A stretch of 64,000 bases of DNA from Leptolyngbya sp. BL0902 (GCF_016403105.1 NZ_CP046155.1:3935906-3999905), one strand, 5' to 3'; shown: positions 27,172-37,475, counted from the first letter of the stretch. The notes: generated by a model not told the origin, from the letters alone. Numbers and translations: made by a program.

Positions 27172-27195
27172 CCTGGGGGAAACGATGGCGACGGG

Positions 27196-28608
<1,413 letters not shown>

Positions 28609-28634
28609 GGGAAAGGGGGATAGGGGGAAACGTT

Positions 28635-28681
28635 TTTGAATTTTGCCTTTTGAACTTTGAATTCAAAAGGCAAAATTCAAA
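28635..28681. repeat. Perfect 20-bp inverted repeat between pntA and pntB
   Basis: Arms 28635-28654 and 28662-28681 are perfect reverse complements of 20 bases, with a 7-base loop (CTTTGAA). The arms are AT-rich (TTTGAATTTTGCC...). In the pntAB transcript this would form a stable stem just upstream of the pntB ribosome-binding region. It could be an intercistronic mRNA stabiliser, a partial terminator or the relic of an insertion. Confidence 0.85.
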
Positions 28682-28704
28682 GTTCAAAAAGGACTGCTCA
28701 GGCA

Positions 28705-30321
28705 CTATTTATGAAACATATTCAGCATTCGCTGGGAGACCATGAAGCCGCCTGCGATGTTGACGGTGCCGAGGAAGAGGGCGATGGCTCCGAGGATCGT
28801 CATCGGTGAGGTGATGTCGTTGGAGATTTGCAACATGCCACCGATGATGATGATGCCGCTGATGGCGTTGGTGACGCTCATCAGGGGGGTGTGCAGGGCG
28901 GGGGTCACGTCCCAAATCACCTTCCAGCCGAGGAAGCTGGCTAGAATGAAGACCGTCAGGTGGGTGAGGAAGGACTCCGGTGCCCAGAGGCCGATGGCGA
29001 CGAAGGCGAGGGCGATTAGGACGGGCCAGATCAGTTGGGCAATGGGGGACTTTTTGGCAGGGGTGTCGTCTTTGGACGTGCTAAATACTGAGGACTCCGC
29101 CGGACTGGGTGCCGCTGGGGCTTCCGGCTTGGGCGCAGGCCAGATCACTTGTCCTTGGTGAATCACCGTGGTGGCGCGGATCACCTCGTCGTCGAGGTTG
29201 AGGTCGTACCCCTTGGCTCCACCCAGGTCGCTGAGCAGGTGGTAGAGGTTGTTGCCGTAGAGTTGGCTGGCTTGGGCGGCCATGCGGCTGGGCAGGTCAG
29301 TCAGGCCGATGATGGTGACACCGTGGTGGGTGATGATTTCCCCCGGCTGGGTGACTTCGCAGTTGCCGCCCTGTTCTGCGGCCATATCTACGATGATCGA
29401 CCCCGGTTTCATGCTTTCCACCATGTCACGGGTAATCAGCAGGGGCGCTTTTTTGCCGGGGATCAGCGCTGTGGTGATGATGATATCCACCTCCTTGGCC
29501 TGCTGGGCAAACAGGGCCATCTCGGCGGCGATGAAAGCTTGGCTCATCACCTTGGCATAGCCACCGTCCCCGGTGCCGTCCTCTTGGAAGTGCAGTTCCA
29601 GGAACTCGGCCCCCATGCTCTGCACCTGTTCTTTCACCGCAGGGCGAGTGTCAAAGGCTTTGACGACGGCTCCGAGACCCCGTGCCGTGCCGATAGCGGC
29701 CAATCCCGCCACCCCAGCGCCGATGATCAACACCTTGGCCGGAGGGGTTTTGCCCGCTGCTGTGATTTGCCCAGTGAAGCAACGACCAAACTGGTTGGCG
29801 GCTTCCACCACGGCGCGATACCCGGCAATGTTGGCCATCGAACTGAGGGCATCCAGCTTTTGGGCGCGGGTAATGCGGGGGACGGAATCCATCGCCAGCA
29901 CGGTGCCGCCCTGGTGGGCCAGTTTCTCCATCAGGTCAGGATTTTGGGCAGGCCAGATGAAGCTGATCAGGGTGCCATCGGGGCGGAGCAGATCGGCTTC
30001 GTGGCAGTCCAATTCGGGATGCCACTGGGGCGCACGGACTTTCAGCACAATATCCGCCCTCTGCCACAGGCTACGGGCATCGGGCAGAATGCGGCAACCG
30101 ACGGCTTCGTAAGCCTGATCGCTAAAGCTTGCTGCCGCCCCGGCTTGGGATTCGACCAGCACCTCAAAGCCCAACTTTTGCAACTTCTTGACCGTATCTG
30201 GGGTGGCGGAAACGCGCTGTTCTCCCGCAAAAATTTCCCTAGGAACACCGACTGTCATCCCTGTGGGCTTAGCCTCAGTAGAATCCTCCGTCATGGGTTC
30301 AATTGGGGTGGCGATAGTCAT
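28705..30321 (-). CDS. pntA: NAD(P) transhydrogenase subunit alpha PntA (fused domains I and II)
   Basis: A 538-residue subunit. The NAD(H)-binding domain I (about 20-400) is related to alanine dehydrogenase, with VLIIGAGVAGLAAIGTARGL and the mobile loop YAKVMSQAFIAAEMALF. A Pro/Ala/Ser linker (about 405-435) leads to a membrane domain II with four spans (about 440-535). In many cyanobacteria these two halves are separate genes; here they are one polypeptide, as in E. coli. The start at 30321 is ATG, with a further in-frame Met nine codons in. It forms an operon with pntB. Confidence 0.94.
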   Translation of the reverse strand: MTIATPIEPMTEDSTEAKPTGMTVGVPREIFAGEQRVSATPDTVKKLQKLGFEVLVESQAGAAASFSDQAYEAVGCRILPDARSLWQRADIVLKVRAPQWHPELDCHEADLLRPDGTLISFIWPAQNPDLMEKLAHQGGTVLAMDSVPRITRAQKLDALSSMANIAGYRAVVEAANQFGRCFTGQITAAGKTPPAKVLIIGAGVAGLAAIGTARGLGAVVKAFDTRPAVKEQVQSMGAEFLELHFQEDGTGDGGYAKVMSQAFIAAEMALFAQQAKEVDIIITTALIPGKKAPLLITRDMVESMKPGSIIVDMAAEQGGNCEVTQPGEIITHHGVTIIGLTDLPSRMAAQASQLYGNNLYHLLSDLGGAKGYDLNLDDEVIRATTVIHQGQVIWPAPKPEAPAAPSPAESSVFSTSKDDTPAKKSPIAQLIWPVLIALAFVAIGLWAPESFLTHLTVFILASFLGWKVIWDVTPALHTPLMSVTNAISGIIIIGGMLQISNDITSPMTILGAIALFLGTVNIAGGFMVSQRMLNMFHK

Positions 30322-30874
30322 GGGTAATTATCCTTAATCTCTATTCCTGAGGGGCCAATATTGTGCATCGGAAAAAACAAGCTAAAACTCAACTCAGCCA
30401 AGACAAAATAGGTTTCAATCCTAGCCAAGAGCACAAAGAACGCGATTTGCGATGCTTAAGATAATCCGTAATTCAGGGATAACATCATTCCCATGCGATA
30501 AAGCATCGAATAAATGACAGCCCGTAAGTTTTGGATATTAGCCGAAAAACAGACCTTTCTCCTGAGTAAGCCTCTATGACTTTGCCTGAAAGTGGCTATC
30601 AGTACCCCAGTAAATCCCTACAGTGAAATTGAGGCTGAATGATTTACAAAGCGCAAACAAGATCCAAAGCTTTACTATCTGGATAGTAAAGGGAATGGGG
30701 AGCAATGGGGAGGAAACTTCAAGAATGTTTTATGTGTCTGCAAATAACGACAGACTGTGTGCGGTCTAGAATGTAGAGTCTTCGGCGTTGTTTCGCCTAG
30801 GCCGCTGTTTCGTCTAGACCCAGCCTGTGGACTGGGGCCACCCCGCCCCTAGGGGTTTAAGCCGGGGGGCGGCT
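30322..30874. other. Intergenic region upstream of pntA, left of the insertion sequence
   Basis: About 550 AT-rich bases with no credible gene. It should hold the pntA promoter, and at its right end the original 3' end of the DUF3084 gene: on the minus strand the bases just outside the insertion sequence read GGC TTA AAC CCC TAG, the lost last codons. It also contains the palindrome at 30670-30691. Confidence 0.6.
30670..30691. promoter_or_regulatory. Perfect 10-bp palindrome upstream of pntA
   Basis: CTTTACTATC (30670-30679) and GATAGTAAAG (30682-30691) are perfect reverse complements separated by two bases. A regulator-binding site is possible; it lies about 350 bases upstream of pntA, which is far for direct control. 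Not followed by a T-run. Confidence 0.4.
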
Positions 30875-32085
30875 CAGGGCAAACGCATACTCATTTTGTG
30901 AGCGTCAGCACCTTGAAGAGATAGTCGTTATCCCATCCGGCCTTGAGTCGTTTGGCTTTTTTGCCAACCTTGGCGGAGGATTCCTGCGTGAGAAGGTTGA
31001 GGGCCAAGTGTCGCAAGACGACCATATTTTGGGGGGCGTAGCCCGTGCGAATGCGACAGTCATCCTCATGGAAAGCGACATCAAGGCACCAGTGGAGGCT
31101 ATTTTCAATGCCCCAGTGGCTGCGGGTGGCCTGGGCAAAGCGCTCTACTCCGCCGTCAAGGCTGGTGAGATAGTAGCGTTGGGTGATCGTGGGAGCCTGC
31201 CCAGGAAGACGACGCTCCGATTCAATCAAGCCCACCCGCTTTAAGCCGAGCCACTGGTCGGCATCGACGAGATGCTCCACCTCCCCCAGGAGCCAATGAC
31301 GGCGGATTTCAATGCGACCATGGCCTTTCTCAATCGTTTCATAGGCTTCGTGGGGCATGGCCTTGAAGCCCTGCTGTCGGGCATGGTCAAAGATCTGCTG
31401 CACATCCTCGTAAAGGCCGGGCTGATTGCCCTTGAGGCTGAGGATGTAGTCCCCTTCCTGCTCAATAATCTGCTGGGCAATGGCCTTCTGAGTCCCCATG
31501 GCATCTAGGGTGACGATGCATCCTCTCAAGGCCAGCACCTTCAGTAAGGCTGGAATGGCCGTGATTTCATTCGATTTCTCATCCACGGCCACTTGCCCAA
31601 GCACCAAGCGATTCTCCGCCGCCCAGGCGCTCACCATATGGATGGCCCCCTTCCCTCGACCTCGGTCATAGGACTGCCGCACCGTTTTGCCGTCAATGGC
31701 CACCACACTGCCCTCACTCAGCGCCGATACCGATTTCACCCAACTCAGAAAACACCCCTGCAATTGGTCGGGGTCAAGTTGAGCAAACAGACGGCTAATC
31801 GTGTCGTGGGACGGAATTCCGCTTGGCAGCGCCAGAAAGGTCTTCAGCCACGCCGCTTTGCTTTGCCCGTAGGCTTCCACCTCCACCCAACTCTCCGCCC
31901 CACAGACCACCGCACAGATCGTTAACCCGATGATGTCTAACAAGCGGTGCTCAATCAGGTACGGAGTACGCGGATCCTCTAACGACTCAAAATGATTCAG
32001 CAGCCTATCCGTGGGGGCCATAGGATGTCTCCATCTCAACCTTCCCCATCAGTATCCCTGTTTCCACGAGTATGCGTTTGCCCTG
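30875..32085 (-). mobile_element. Complete ISAs1-family insertion sequence
   Basis: A 1211-base element bounded by perfect 18-bp inverted repeats: CAGGGCAAACGCATACTC at 30875-30892 and its reverse complement at 32068-32085. It is flanked by a 10-bp direct repeat GGGGGCGGCT (30865-30874 and 32086-32095), the target duplication. It holds one transposase gene, intact and on the minus strand. The perfect ends and duplication indicate a recent insertion. The target is the last codons of the DUF3084 gene. Confidence 0.96.
30891..32021 (-). CDS. ISAs1-family transposase
   Basis: A DDE transposase of 376 residues from ATG 32021 (MAPTDRLLNHF; the frame is open to 32039, adding MRWRHP). The N-terminal domain of the family is visible (LLDIIGLTICAVVCGAESWVEVE is its helix, with PSHDTISRLFA after it). 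The catalytic triad candidates are the Asp in VVAIDGKTVR, the Asp in VTLDAMGTQ and the Glu in GIENSLHW, followed by the DVAFHEDDCRIRTG motif. No frameshift or stop, so it is probably active. It ends at base 30891, inside the left inverted repeat. Confidence 0.95.
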   Translation of the reverse strand: MAPTDRLLNHFESLEDPRTPYLIEHRLLDIIGLTICAVVCGAESWVEVEAYGQSKAAWLKTFLALPSGIPSHDTISRLFAQLDPDQLQGCFLSWVKSVSALSEGSVVAIDGKTVRQSYDRGRGKGAIHMVSAWAAENRLVLGQVAVDEKSNEITAIPALLKVLALRGCIVTLDAMGTQKAIAQQIIEQEGDYILSLKGNQPGLYEDVQQIFDHARQQGFKAMPHEAYETIEKGHGRIEIRRHWLLGEVEHLVDADQWLGLKRVGLIESERRLPGQAPTITQRYYLTSLDGGVERFAQATRSHWGIENSLHWCLDVAFHEDDCRIRTGYAPQNMVVLRHLALNLLTQESSAKVGKKAKRLKAGWDNDYLFKVLTLTK

Positions 32086-33524
32086 GGGGGCGGCTGGATG
32101 AAGTTGCGGGTGCTAAAGAGGCGGCGACCCTGGCGAGAAGCCACGATATCGATGCGGATGGGGCCAGCGGCATAGATATCGCGGAGGGCAACGGCTTGTA
32201 AATCAAGGGGTTGGGTTTCTTGCTGCACAGCGGTAAGGAAGCGCAGCAGGGTCTCGGTACGGTTGTCGGCGATGATCACATCGTCTTCGATGACGCCGTT
32301 TTGGGTGGCGATGAACTGGGTGGAGGCTAGCAGCACGTTCATGCGTTCCACCAGTTCTTGGTCGGAGCGGGTGGCGGTTTCGAGGGCTACGCTGGAAATT
32401 ACGGTGCCCTGGGGGGCAATGAGCGCATTGGGGCCAGCATCCACAAACACCCGAATGCAGGGGGCTTCGCCGCGCACTACGCAGGGATCGCCAATCACAT
32501 AGTTAGCCGCCGAAAGCACCCGAATCACAAATTCTCCCCCCGCCGAGAGCCGATCCACGAGGCGCTCTACCTCCTGGTTGCCAATGGCGATGGCCTGTTG
32601 ATCGAGGGGAGTGCCGGGGGCAATGGCCTGGATGGCAATTCGGTTGGCCTCCGCCAGCAGTTGGTTCACCACTTCCCTCGCCTGGGCGCGGCTGGTGATG
32701 TTGACCACGCCGGAGAGGAGTTCCTGATTGCGACCTAGGGCAATGCTGCCCTGAAACAACCCTTGAAACTGGCTTTCTAGGTCTCTTACCTGTTGGGCGA
32801 GCAGGTTTTGCTGGGTTTGCAAGTCGGCTAGTCGTTGCTCCCGCTCGGCAATGGATTGATCCCGCTCAGCGATGGCTTGATCTAGGGTGGCAATGGTTTG
32901 GTTGATGGCAGCCAGGGATCGATCTCGCTCGGCAATGGCGGCATCCTGCTGGGCAATGGTGGCATCGCGTTCGGCAATTTGGGCTTGAATGGTCTGCTGT
33001 TGCTGCACGAGGCGATCCCGCTCGGATCGGAGGGTTTCGGTGGAGCGCTGGAGGGCCTCAGCCTGGGCCGAAACCGTGGTGAGCTGATCGCGGGTGCGTT
33101 GCAGTTGGGCTTGGGTGCGCTCCTGTTGTTCTACCGCTTCCTCTAGGGATTGGTTGATGTCTCGCAGTCGAGCCAAGGCCCGCTGCCGTTCTGTGGAGGC
33201 TGAACGCAGATCCTCCCGTACCTGTGCCTGTTCCGCGAGGGACTGGGCCAGTTGATCCTCTGCACTCGCTAGGTCTGATTGGATGCGACCTAGCTCGAAT
33301 AACCCCGTGCGAAGCTGGCTGCTGATGCCAAATAGGATCGCCAAGGTGGAGGCCGAAATGACGCTGCCCGTGGCAATGCTGACCAGGGTCGCTGTTTGGC
33401 GGGGGCGCAGGTTGAACAGGCTAAGGCGAGCCTTACCCACCTTAGTCCCAATGCGGTCGCCGACGGTGGCAATGATCCCGCCTAGCACCAGCATCGCCAG
33501 TATCAATACATATCCAGAAACCAT
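32049..33524 (-). CDS. DUF3084 membrane coiled-coil protein, 3' end altered by the insertion sequence
   Basis: A 491-residue protein with an N-terminal membrane segment (about 4-22), a conserved stretch (GDRIGTKVGKARLSLFNLRPR), a second membrane segment (about 46-66), a long coiled coil (about 75-240) with near-repeats of IAERD(Q/R)SI, and a globular DUF3084 domain (about 250-480). DUF3084 proteins are common in cyanobacteria and not characterised. The last 11 residues (RANAYSWKQGY) and the stop are encoded by the inserted ISAs1 end. Joining the flanks across one copy of the 10-bp duplication restores an original ending ...IQPPPGLNP and TAG, so only four residues were exchanged and the gene probably still works. 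Confidence 0.9.
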   Translation of the reverse strand: MVSGYVLILAMLVLGGIIATVGDRIGTKVGKARLSLFNLRPRQTATLVSIATGSVISASTLAILFGISSQLRTGLFELGRIQSDLASAEDQLAQSLAEQAQVREDLRSASTERQRALARLRDINQSLEEAVEQQERTQAQLQRTRDQLTTVSAQAEALQRSTETLRSERDRLVQQQQTIQAQIAERDATIAQQDAAIAERDRSLAAINQTIATLDQAIAERDQSIAEREQRLADLQTQQNLLAQQVRDLESQFQGLFQGSIALGRNQELLSGVVNITSRAQAREVVNQLLAEANRIAIQAIAPGTPLDQQAIAIGNQEVERLVDRLSAGGEFVIRVLSAANYVIGDPCVVRGEAPCIRVFVDAGPNALIAPQGTVISSVALETATRSDQELVERMNVLLASTQFIATQNGVIEDDVIIADNRTETLLRFLTAVQQETQPLDLQAVALRDIYAAGPIRIDIVASRQGRRLFSTRNFIQPPPRANAYSWKQGY

Positions 33525-33619
33525 GCCCCTGCGGTCAACCCTGTTCCATTCACTCCCTGCCTCACTCTACTGTACGGATGCAGGCTTGGGGGGCCGATGC
33601 CCGATTCTGAGGCATCCCC

Positions 33620-33988
33620 TTACCGCCGAGGCTGAACGGCCTGACAGACGAAGGACAGGAGATCCGCCGCTGATAGGTTAGCTGGTTGGCCAGTGCCCAC
33701 TGGGGAAGCGGCGGTGTCGGGGAGATCCATCGCTGGCGTGGTCGCCGGAGAGGTCTCTGCCGAAACTGGCCGACAGTCGTAGGTTTCCAGGGGTAGGGCG
33801 GTACCATCCACACTCACCACCCCCTGATACTGCCAAAAATACTTGGCGCTACGCTTCACCGACTCCAAACATACCCGATGCGCTCCTAGGGGCTGACATT
33901 TCAATGCCGCCACCGCCGGACGAGGCCAAGCCATCACCGCCACCGCCAACCACACCGCCAGCACCCCGATCCCCACTCGCCTCACCAT
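33620..33988 (-). CDS. Small secreted protein of unknown function
   Basis: From ATG 33988 (MVRRVGIGVL...) the protein has 122 residues. The frame is open to 34024, but the upstream codons run through a GACTCCC tandem repeat and look non-coding. A signal peptide (to about residue 28, ending PAVAA) precedes a short mature domain with four Cys in the pattern LKCQPLG, HRVCLES, YDCRP and SFVCQAV, likely two disulfides, and a Thr/Pro-rich loop between them. No family recognised. It lies 40 bases downstream of the cyclase gene on the same strand. Confidence 0.65.
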   Translation of the reverse strand: MVRRVGIGVLAVWLAVAVMAWPRPAVAALKCQPLGAHRVCLESVKRSAKYFWQYQGVVSVDGTALPLETYDCRPVSAETSPATTPAMDLPDTAASPVGTGQPANLSAADLLSFVCQAVQPRR

Positions 33989-33992
33989 CGCC

Positions 33993-34022
33993 CCAACTCC
34001 CGACTCCCGACTCCCGACTCCC
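33993..34022. repeat. GACTCCC heptamer tandem repeat
   Basis: About three to four imperfect copies of the 7-base unit GACTCCC in the gap between the secreted protein and the cyclase gene. This is a simple-sequence repeat common in cyanobacterial spacers. Confidence 0.6.
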
Positions 34023-34027
34023 AATCC

Positions 34028-36304
34028 CTAACCCCGATGCACATGGTAGGTGGGGAAGGATCCATAGTGCTTGGCCCACAGCACTTGCCCCACATAGTCG
34101 CAGGTGAAGGCTTGCACGTTTTCGGAAGCGGCCATGGCGGCAAAGGCTTGGCTGGCGTAGACCCGGCCAGGGGGGGTAATGGGCTCAATGCGGGCAGCGT
34201 GGTTCACATGGTTGCCCACGTAGTTCACCTGTCCGGTAATAGGATCCACGTTGCGATAGACGGGGCCAGCGTGGAGGGCAATCCGCAGGTTCATGTCCGG
34301 CGGCAGGTGGTGGTGCTCCCATTGGGTGGTTTGCATCAGGTCGCATAGGTCAAGGGCAAAGGTGCCCGCCTGCTCCACTGAGGCAAAGACGTAGTAGAGG
34401 GCATCGCCCCAGGTATTTTTCATGAGGGGTGGGACGGGCATTTGATCAGAGAGTTGGGCAATGGCCCCTAGGAAGCACTGGGAAAACTGCAACACCTGAT
34501 CTTCCTTGAGGTCGGTGAAATGCACCACATCGGCAAAGAGGAGGGCACAGATTTCCCGCTGGGTGTCGGCAGCGGCGGGCGGAATCGAGATTGGAGGAGA
34601 TGAGGGCTGAGACCCCAACCCTTGGTCAGGGCAATGGCGGGCCAGCAGCGCAGCGAGATCGACAATGTCCACATGGTCATTCCACTGCCGCCAGTAGGAG
34701 ACGGTATGGGCGGTACCGCCATGGCCATCCCCCGGTTGGCCGTCCCACACGGCCAAGGGCACCAGGGAGGTTTGCAACTGTTGCGCCCGCATACTAGCCA
34801 GCCCGTGGAGCAGTCGATTGGAGTACTCGTAGGAAATAGCGTCGTCCTTGGGCTTGTGATCTGAGGCAATGATCACCTCCCGCGCATGGGACAACACCCG
34901 CTGAAACCGAGCCAGCCAATCGTCCGTAGCTTCGTCGGAGGGTTGATCCTGCACCGCATCGGCCACGAACTGCTCTTGGTTGTAGGGCAGCACAATGTTG
35001 AGTTCGCCCCCCAGATCCAGCAGCGCCTCCAAAAACAAGATATCGCCCCCCGAAGCCGCCGAGGCAAAGCCCACGTAGGTGCCTAGGCTCTTCAGCCGCT
35101 CGTAGATGGCCTGATAGACTGGGCGTTCCAACTCCGCTGGAAAGCGAGGAACGGATCGTCCGGGCTGGTCTACCCGATGCCCACAAAACACCGCCACCCT
35201 CGGCAGGGAAAACCACTGGTTGAGGGTTTCCACCTCCTGGTTAAAATGGCGCATCAGCAGGGCCGCATTGCGATAGCTGGAGCTGAGGTCGCCGTAGCGA
35301 CTGGCCCCCCGCTGAGCGGCCTGGGTGTAGTATTGGGCGGCGGCATCCCAGTGGTTCAAAATCAACTCCGCTTCGCCTAGGGTCGCCAGCACCCAGTAGG
35401 TATCTTGCTCCTGGGTGGTTTTTTCGGCGAGGGCCGTTAGGCTGAATTGACGCACCTCCTCCGCCAGGGTTTGGGCCAGAGCCAAGTCCCCCGCCATCAC
35501 CGCCATGGTGGCGGCGTTGATGCCCGTCCAGATGCTGCGGCTGTGGCGATAGGCTTCGAGATATTCCTGAAAGGCGAGGGTTAAGTGTCGCTGTCGCTGC
35601 TCTGGATCGCGGGACTGCTTCCACAGGTCTTTGTGGGTGCGGGCATAGAGCCCCAGGGTTTGTTCGTCGCGCTGGCCCATCTGCACCAGTTCTGCCAGCA
35701 GTTGGTTAGCTGCTTGAGTGGCTCCGCTGCGGGCTAAGGACAGGGCCAAAAGCTGCTGCAATCGCAGGTTATCCGGCCAGCGATGGAGCCCTGCCATGAC
35801 CACGTCGTAGGCCAGGATGGGCTGTCCCTGCTGAAGCAGCATATCCCCCAGGGCGGTGTGCAGGTCGGGGGTGGCGGGTTGCAGGTTAATCAGCTCATTG
35901 CGTAGGGCCACCAGTGACGCCAGTCGAATATTGGCAGGGCTGTTTTCCCCGGCGAGCTGGGGCACCTGCAAGGGTGGGCTGGGGGTGGTGTTGGTTCCCG
36001 GTGGTGGATTGGCCTCAGACGCCTGCATAGCTAAGCGATAGCCCATGGCCAACACGATCTTGAAGTTATCTAGGAACAGCCGCCGTTTGGCGGTTTTTAC
36101 CTCCTCTGGTAACGCCTCAAAGGGCACCAGGTGGGGATGGGTTTGGCGCACTGGATCCACCTGCGATCCTTGCTGCCAGCCCAGGTGCAGCAGGGCATTA
36201 CACCAACGGCCATGATCCTGCTGAGACAGCGCTTCCGCCAACTGCACATATTCTGGCGGCAGCACCACCGAGGACGTATCCAGCAAACCCGTAAAGTATT
36301 CCAC
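34028..36304 (-). CDS. RyR-TPR-SLOG-like-nucleotidyl cyclase fusion protein
   Basis: A 758-residue protein. Residues 1-95 form a RyR domain (ending THPHLVPFEALPEE ... NFKIVLAMGYRL). A helical TPR-like region follows (about 130-345), then an alpha/beta domain (about 365-560) with FCGHRVD, SAASGGDILFLEALLDLG, IVLPYNQEQF and PLAVWDGQPGDGHGGT, which resembles SLOG/LOG-type nucleotide-binding folds. Residues 584-757 form a class III cyclase with metal ligands Asp592 (FADVV) and Asp634 (TWGDAL), Lys629, and transition-state residues Asn701 and Arg705 (NHAAR). So the cyclase appears catalytically complete. It should make cAMP (or cGMP) in response to a ligand sensed by the other domains; which ligand is unknown. 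No membrane segment. Confidence 0.85.
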   Translation of the reverse strand: MEYFTGLLDTSSVVLPPEYVQLAEALSQQDHGRWCNALLHLGWQQGSQVDPVRQTHPHLVPFEALPEEVKTAKRRLFLDNFKIVLAMGYRLAMQASEANPPPGTNTTPSPPLQVPQLAGENSPANIRLASLVALRNELINLQPATPDLHTALGDMLLQQGQPILAYDVVMAGLHRWPDNLRLQQLLALSLARSGATQAANQLLAELVQMGQRDEQTLGLYARTHKDLWKQSRDPEQRQRHLTLAFQEYLEAYRHSRSIWTGINAATMAVMAGDLALAQTLAEEVRQFSLTALAEKTTQEQDTYWVLATLGEAELILNHWDAAAQYYTQAAQRGASRYGDLSSSYRNAALLMRHFNQEVETLNQWFSLPRVAVFCGHRVDQPGRSVPRFPAELERPVYQAIYERLKSLGTYVGFASAASGGDILFLEALLDLGGELNIVLPYNQEQFVADAVQDQPSDEATDDWLARFQRVLSHAREVIIASDHKPKDDAISYEYSNRLLHGLASMRAQQLQTSLVPLAVWDGQPGDGHGGTAHTVSYWRQWNDHVDIVDLAALLARHCPDQGLGSQPSSPPISIPPAAADTQREICALLFADVVHFTDLKEDQVLQFSQCFLGAIAQLSDQMPVPPLMKNTWGDALYYVFASVEQAGTFALDLCDLMQTTQWEHHHLPPDMNLRIALHAGPVYRNVDPITGQVNYVGNHVNHAARIEPITPPGRVYASQAFAAMAASENVQAFTCDYVGQVLWAKHYGSFPTYHVHRG

Positions 36305-36465
36305 AGACGTGTGACCGACGAGGGGATGAACAACAGAGGATGAACGATCAGGGCAACTCGATCCGATGGCTCTAGGTTAACAGGGCACTTGCCTGGGCGG
36401 TATCTTCCCGGTGGCAATCTTGGCCAGGATCATCACCCCCCGCTGGAGAACGCCTCGGCTATTCC

Positions 36466-37395
36466 CTAGCGGCTATGGTCAGCTTCGTTGTAGAAGGCCA
36501 GGGCGCTGCGCCATACCAGGTAGCCATTGGCATTGAGGTGCAGGCCATCGGTGGACAGATCAGGGCGCAAAAATCCCTCACCATCCACAAAGAGGGGATA
36601 GAGATCGAGGTATTCTACCCCAGCCTCGGAAGCCACCTGTTTCAACTGGGCATTGACCGCCACAATGCGCTCTGGGGGCAAGGCCAGCAGCCGATCCCGG
36701 CCTTCCCAGGTCGCCGATGGGCCACCGTGGGGCAGAATGGACTGCACCACAATTTGAGCCTGGGGATGTTGCGCCCTAAGACGGCTGATGATCGCCCGCA
36801 GGTTGCCGACTAGTTCGGCATCGGATCGACCCCAAATCAGATCGTTGATGCCGATCATGATGAAGACCGATTCAACCGGATTTTGATCGAGCAGGATGAT
36901 GCGATTCAGTAGGCCGCTGGAATTTTCCCCGGAAATGGCCTGGTTTAGCCAGGTGCGGCGACCGGGCAACAGGCTAGACGGAAACCAAAGGGAAATGGAA
37001 TCCCCCAGTAACACCGTTTGGCGGGGCAAATTGGCCTGGGCGGCGGCAGTGGCTTCCGCCTCTAGCAGCGCTACCCACTGCTGGTAGTCGAGGGTGCGAC
37101 GGTCGCCCAGGGTGGGCGGGGTTGCGGGGCCAGAGAGACCATCAGCCGCAAAGGCATTGGCCACCGACAGGACGCCGTGGGTAGGACGATGCACCTGCCG
37201 AAACAGCACCAGCACCGTAATGAACAGCAGCCCATTCAGCACCAGGGATAGTAATACCCATAGGGGCACCTCCTCCAGCCGCCGCAGGGCTGAAGCCAGT
37301 TGGGGGGGAAGGGAGCGAGGCGAAGTCACCGCGTTAGGATATCCGAGAAAAACGGCAGGTTCAAGGACAGAGACAACCTGGAAGGCAGGGGTCAA
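36466..37395 (-). CDS. SGNH/GDSL-type esterase with N-terminal membrane anchor
   Basis: A 309-residue protein. A hydrophobic anchor at about 43-65 is followed by an extracytoplasmic SGNH hydrolase domain. All four blocks are present: block I LLGDSISLWF (nucleophile Ser), block II with the Gly in AISGENSSGLL, block III IMIGINDLIW (Asn of the oxyanion hole) and block V STDGLHLNANGY (Asp/His). Such enzymes deacylate lipids or acylated polysaccharides. The cytoplasmic N-terminus is about 40 residues. The substrate is unknown. Stands alone on the minus strand. Confidence 0.85.
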   Translation of the reverse strand: MTPAFQVVSVLEPAVFLGYPNAVTSPRSLPPQLASALRRLEEVPLWVLLSLVLNGLLFITVLVLFRQVHRPTHGVLSVANAFAADGLSGPATPPTLGDRRTLDYQQWVALLEAEATAAAQANLPRQTVLLGDSISLWFPSSLLPGRRTWLNQAISGENSSGLLNRIILLDQNPVESVFIMIGINDLIWGRSDAELVGNLRAIISRLRAQHPQAQIVVQSILPHGGPSATWEGRDRLLALPPERIVAVNAQLKQVASEAGVEYLDLYPLFVDGEGFLRPDLSTDGLHLNANGYLVWRSALAFYNEADHSR

Positions 37396-37475
37396 GGCCT
37401 ATGGCCCAAATTTTACGTCCAAAATCTCGATTCGTCCTGCCTGAACTGCCTATGATTGGACGATGGCCGCTCCCT

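Noticed and set aside
29149-30327. A 392-codon frame on the plus strand opposite pntA
   Set aside because: It is antisense to a clearly conserved transhydrogenase subunit, has His/Gly-rich low-complexity composition and no recognisable domain; it is an artefact of GC-rich codon use.
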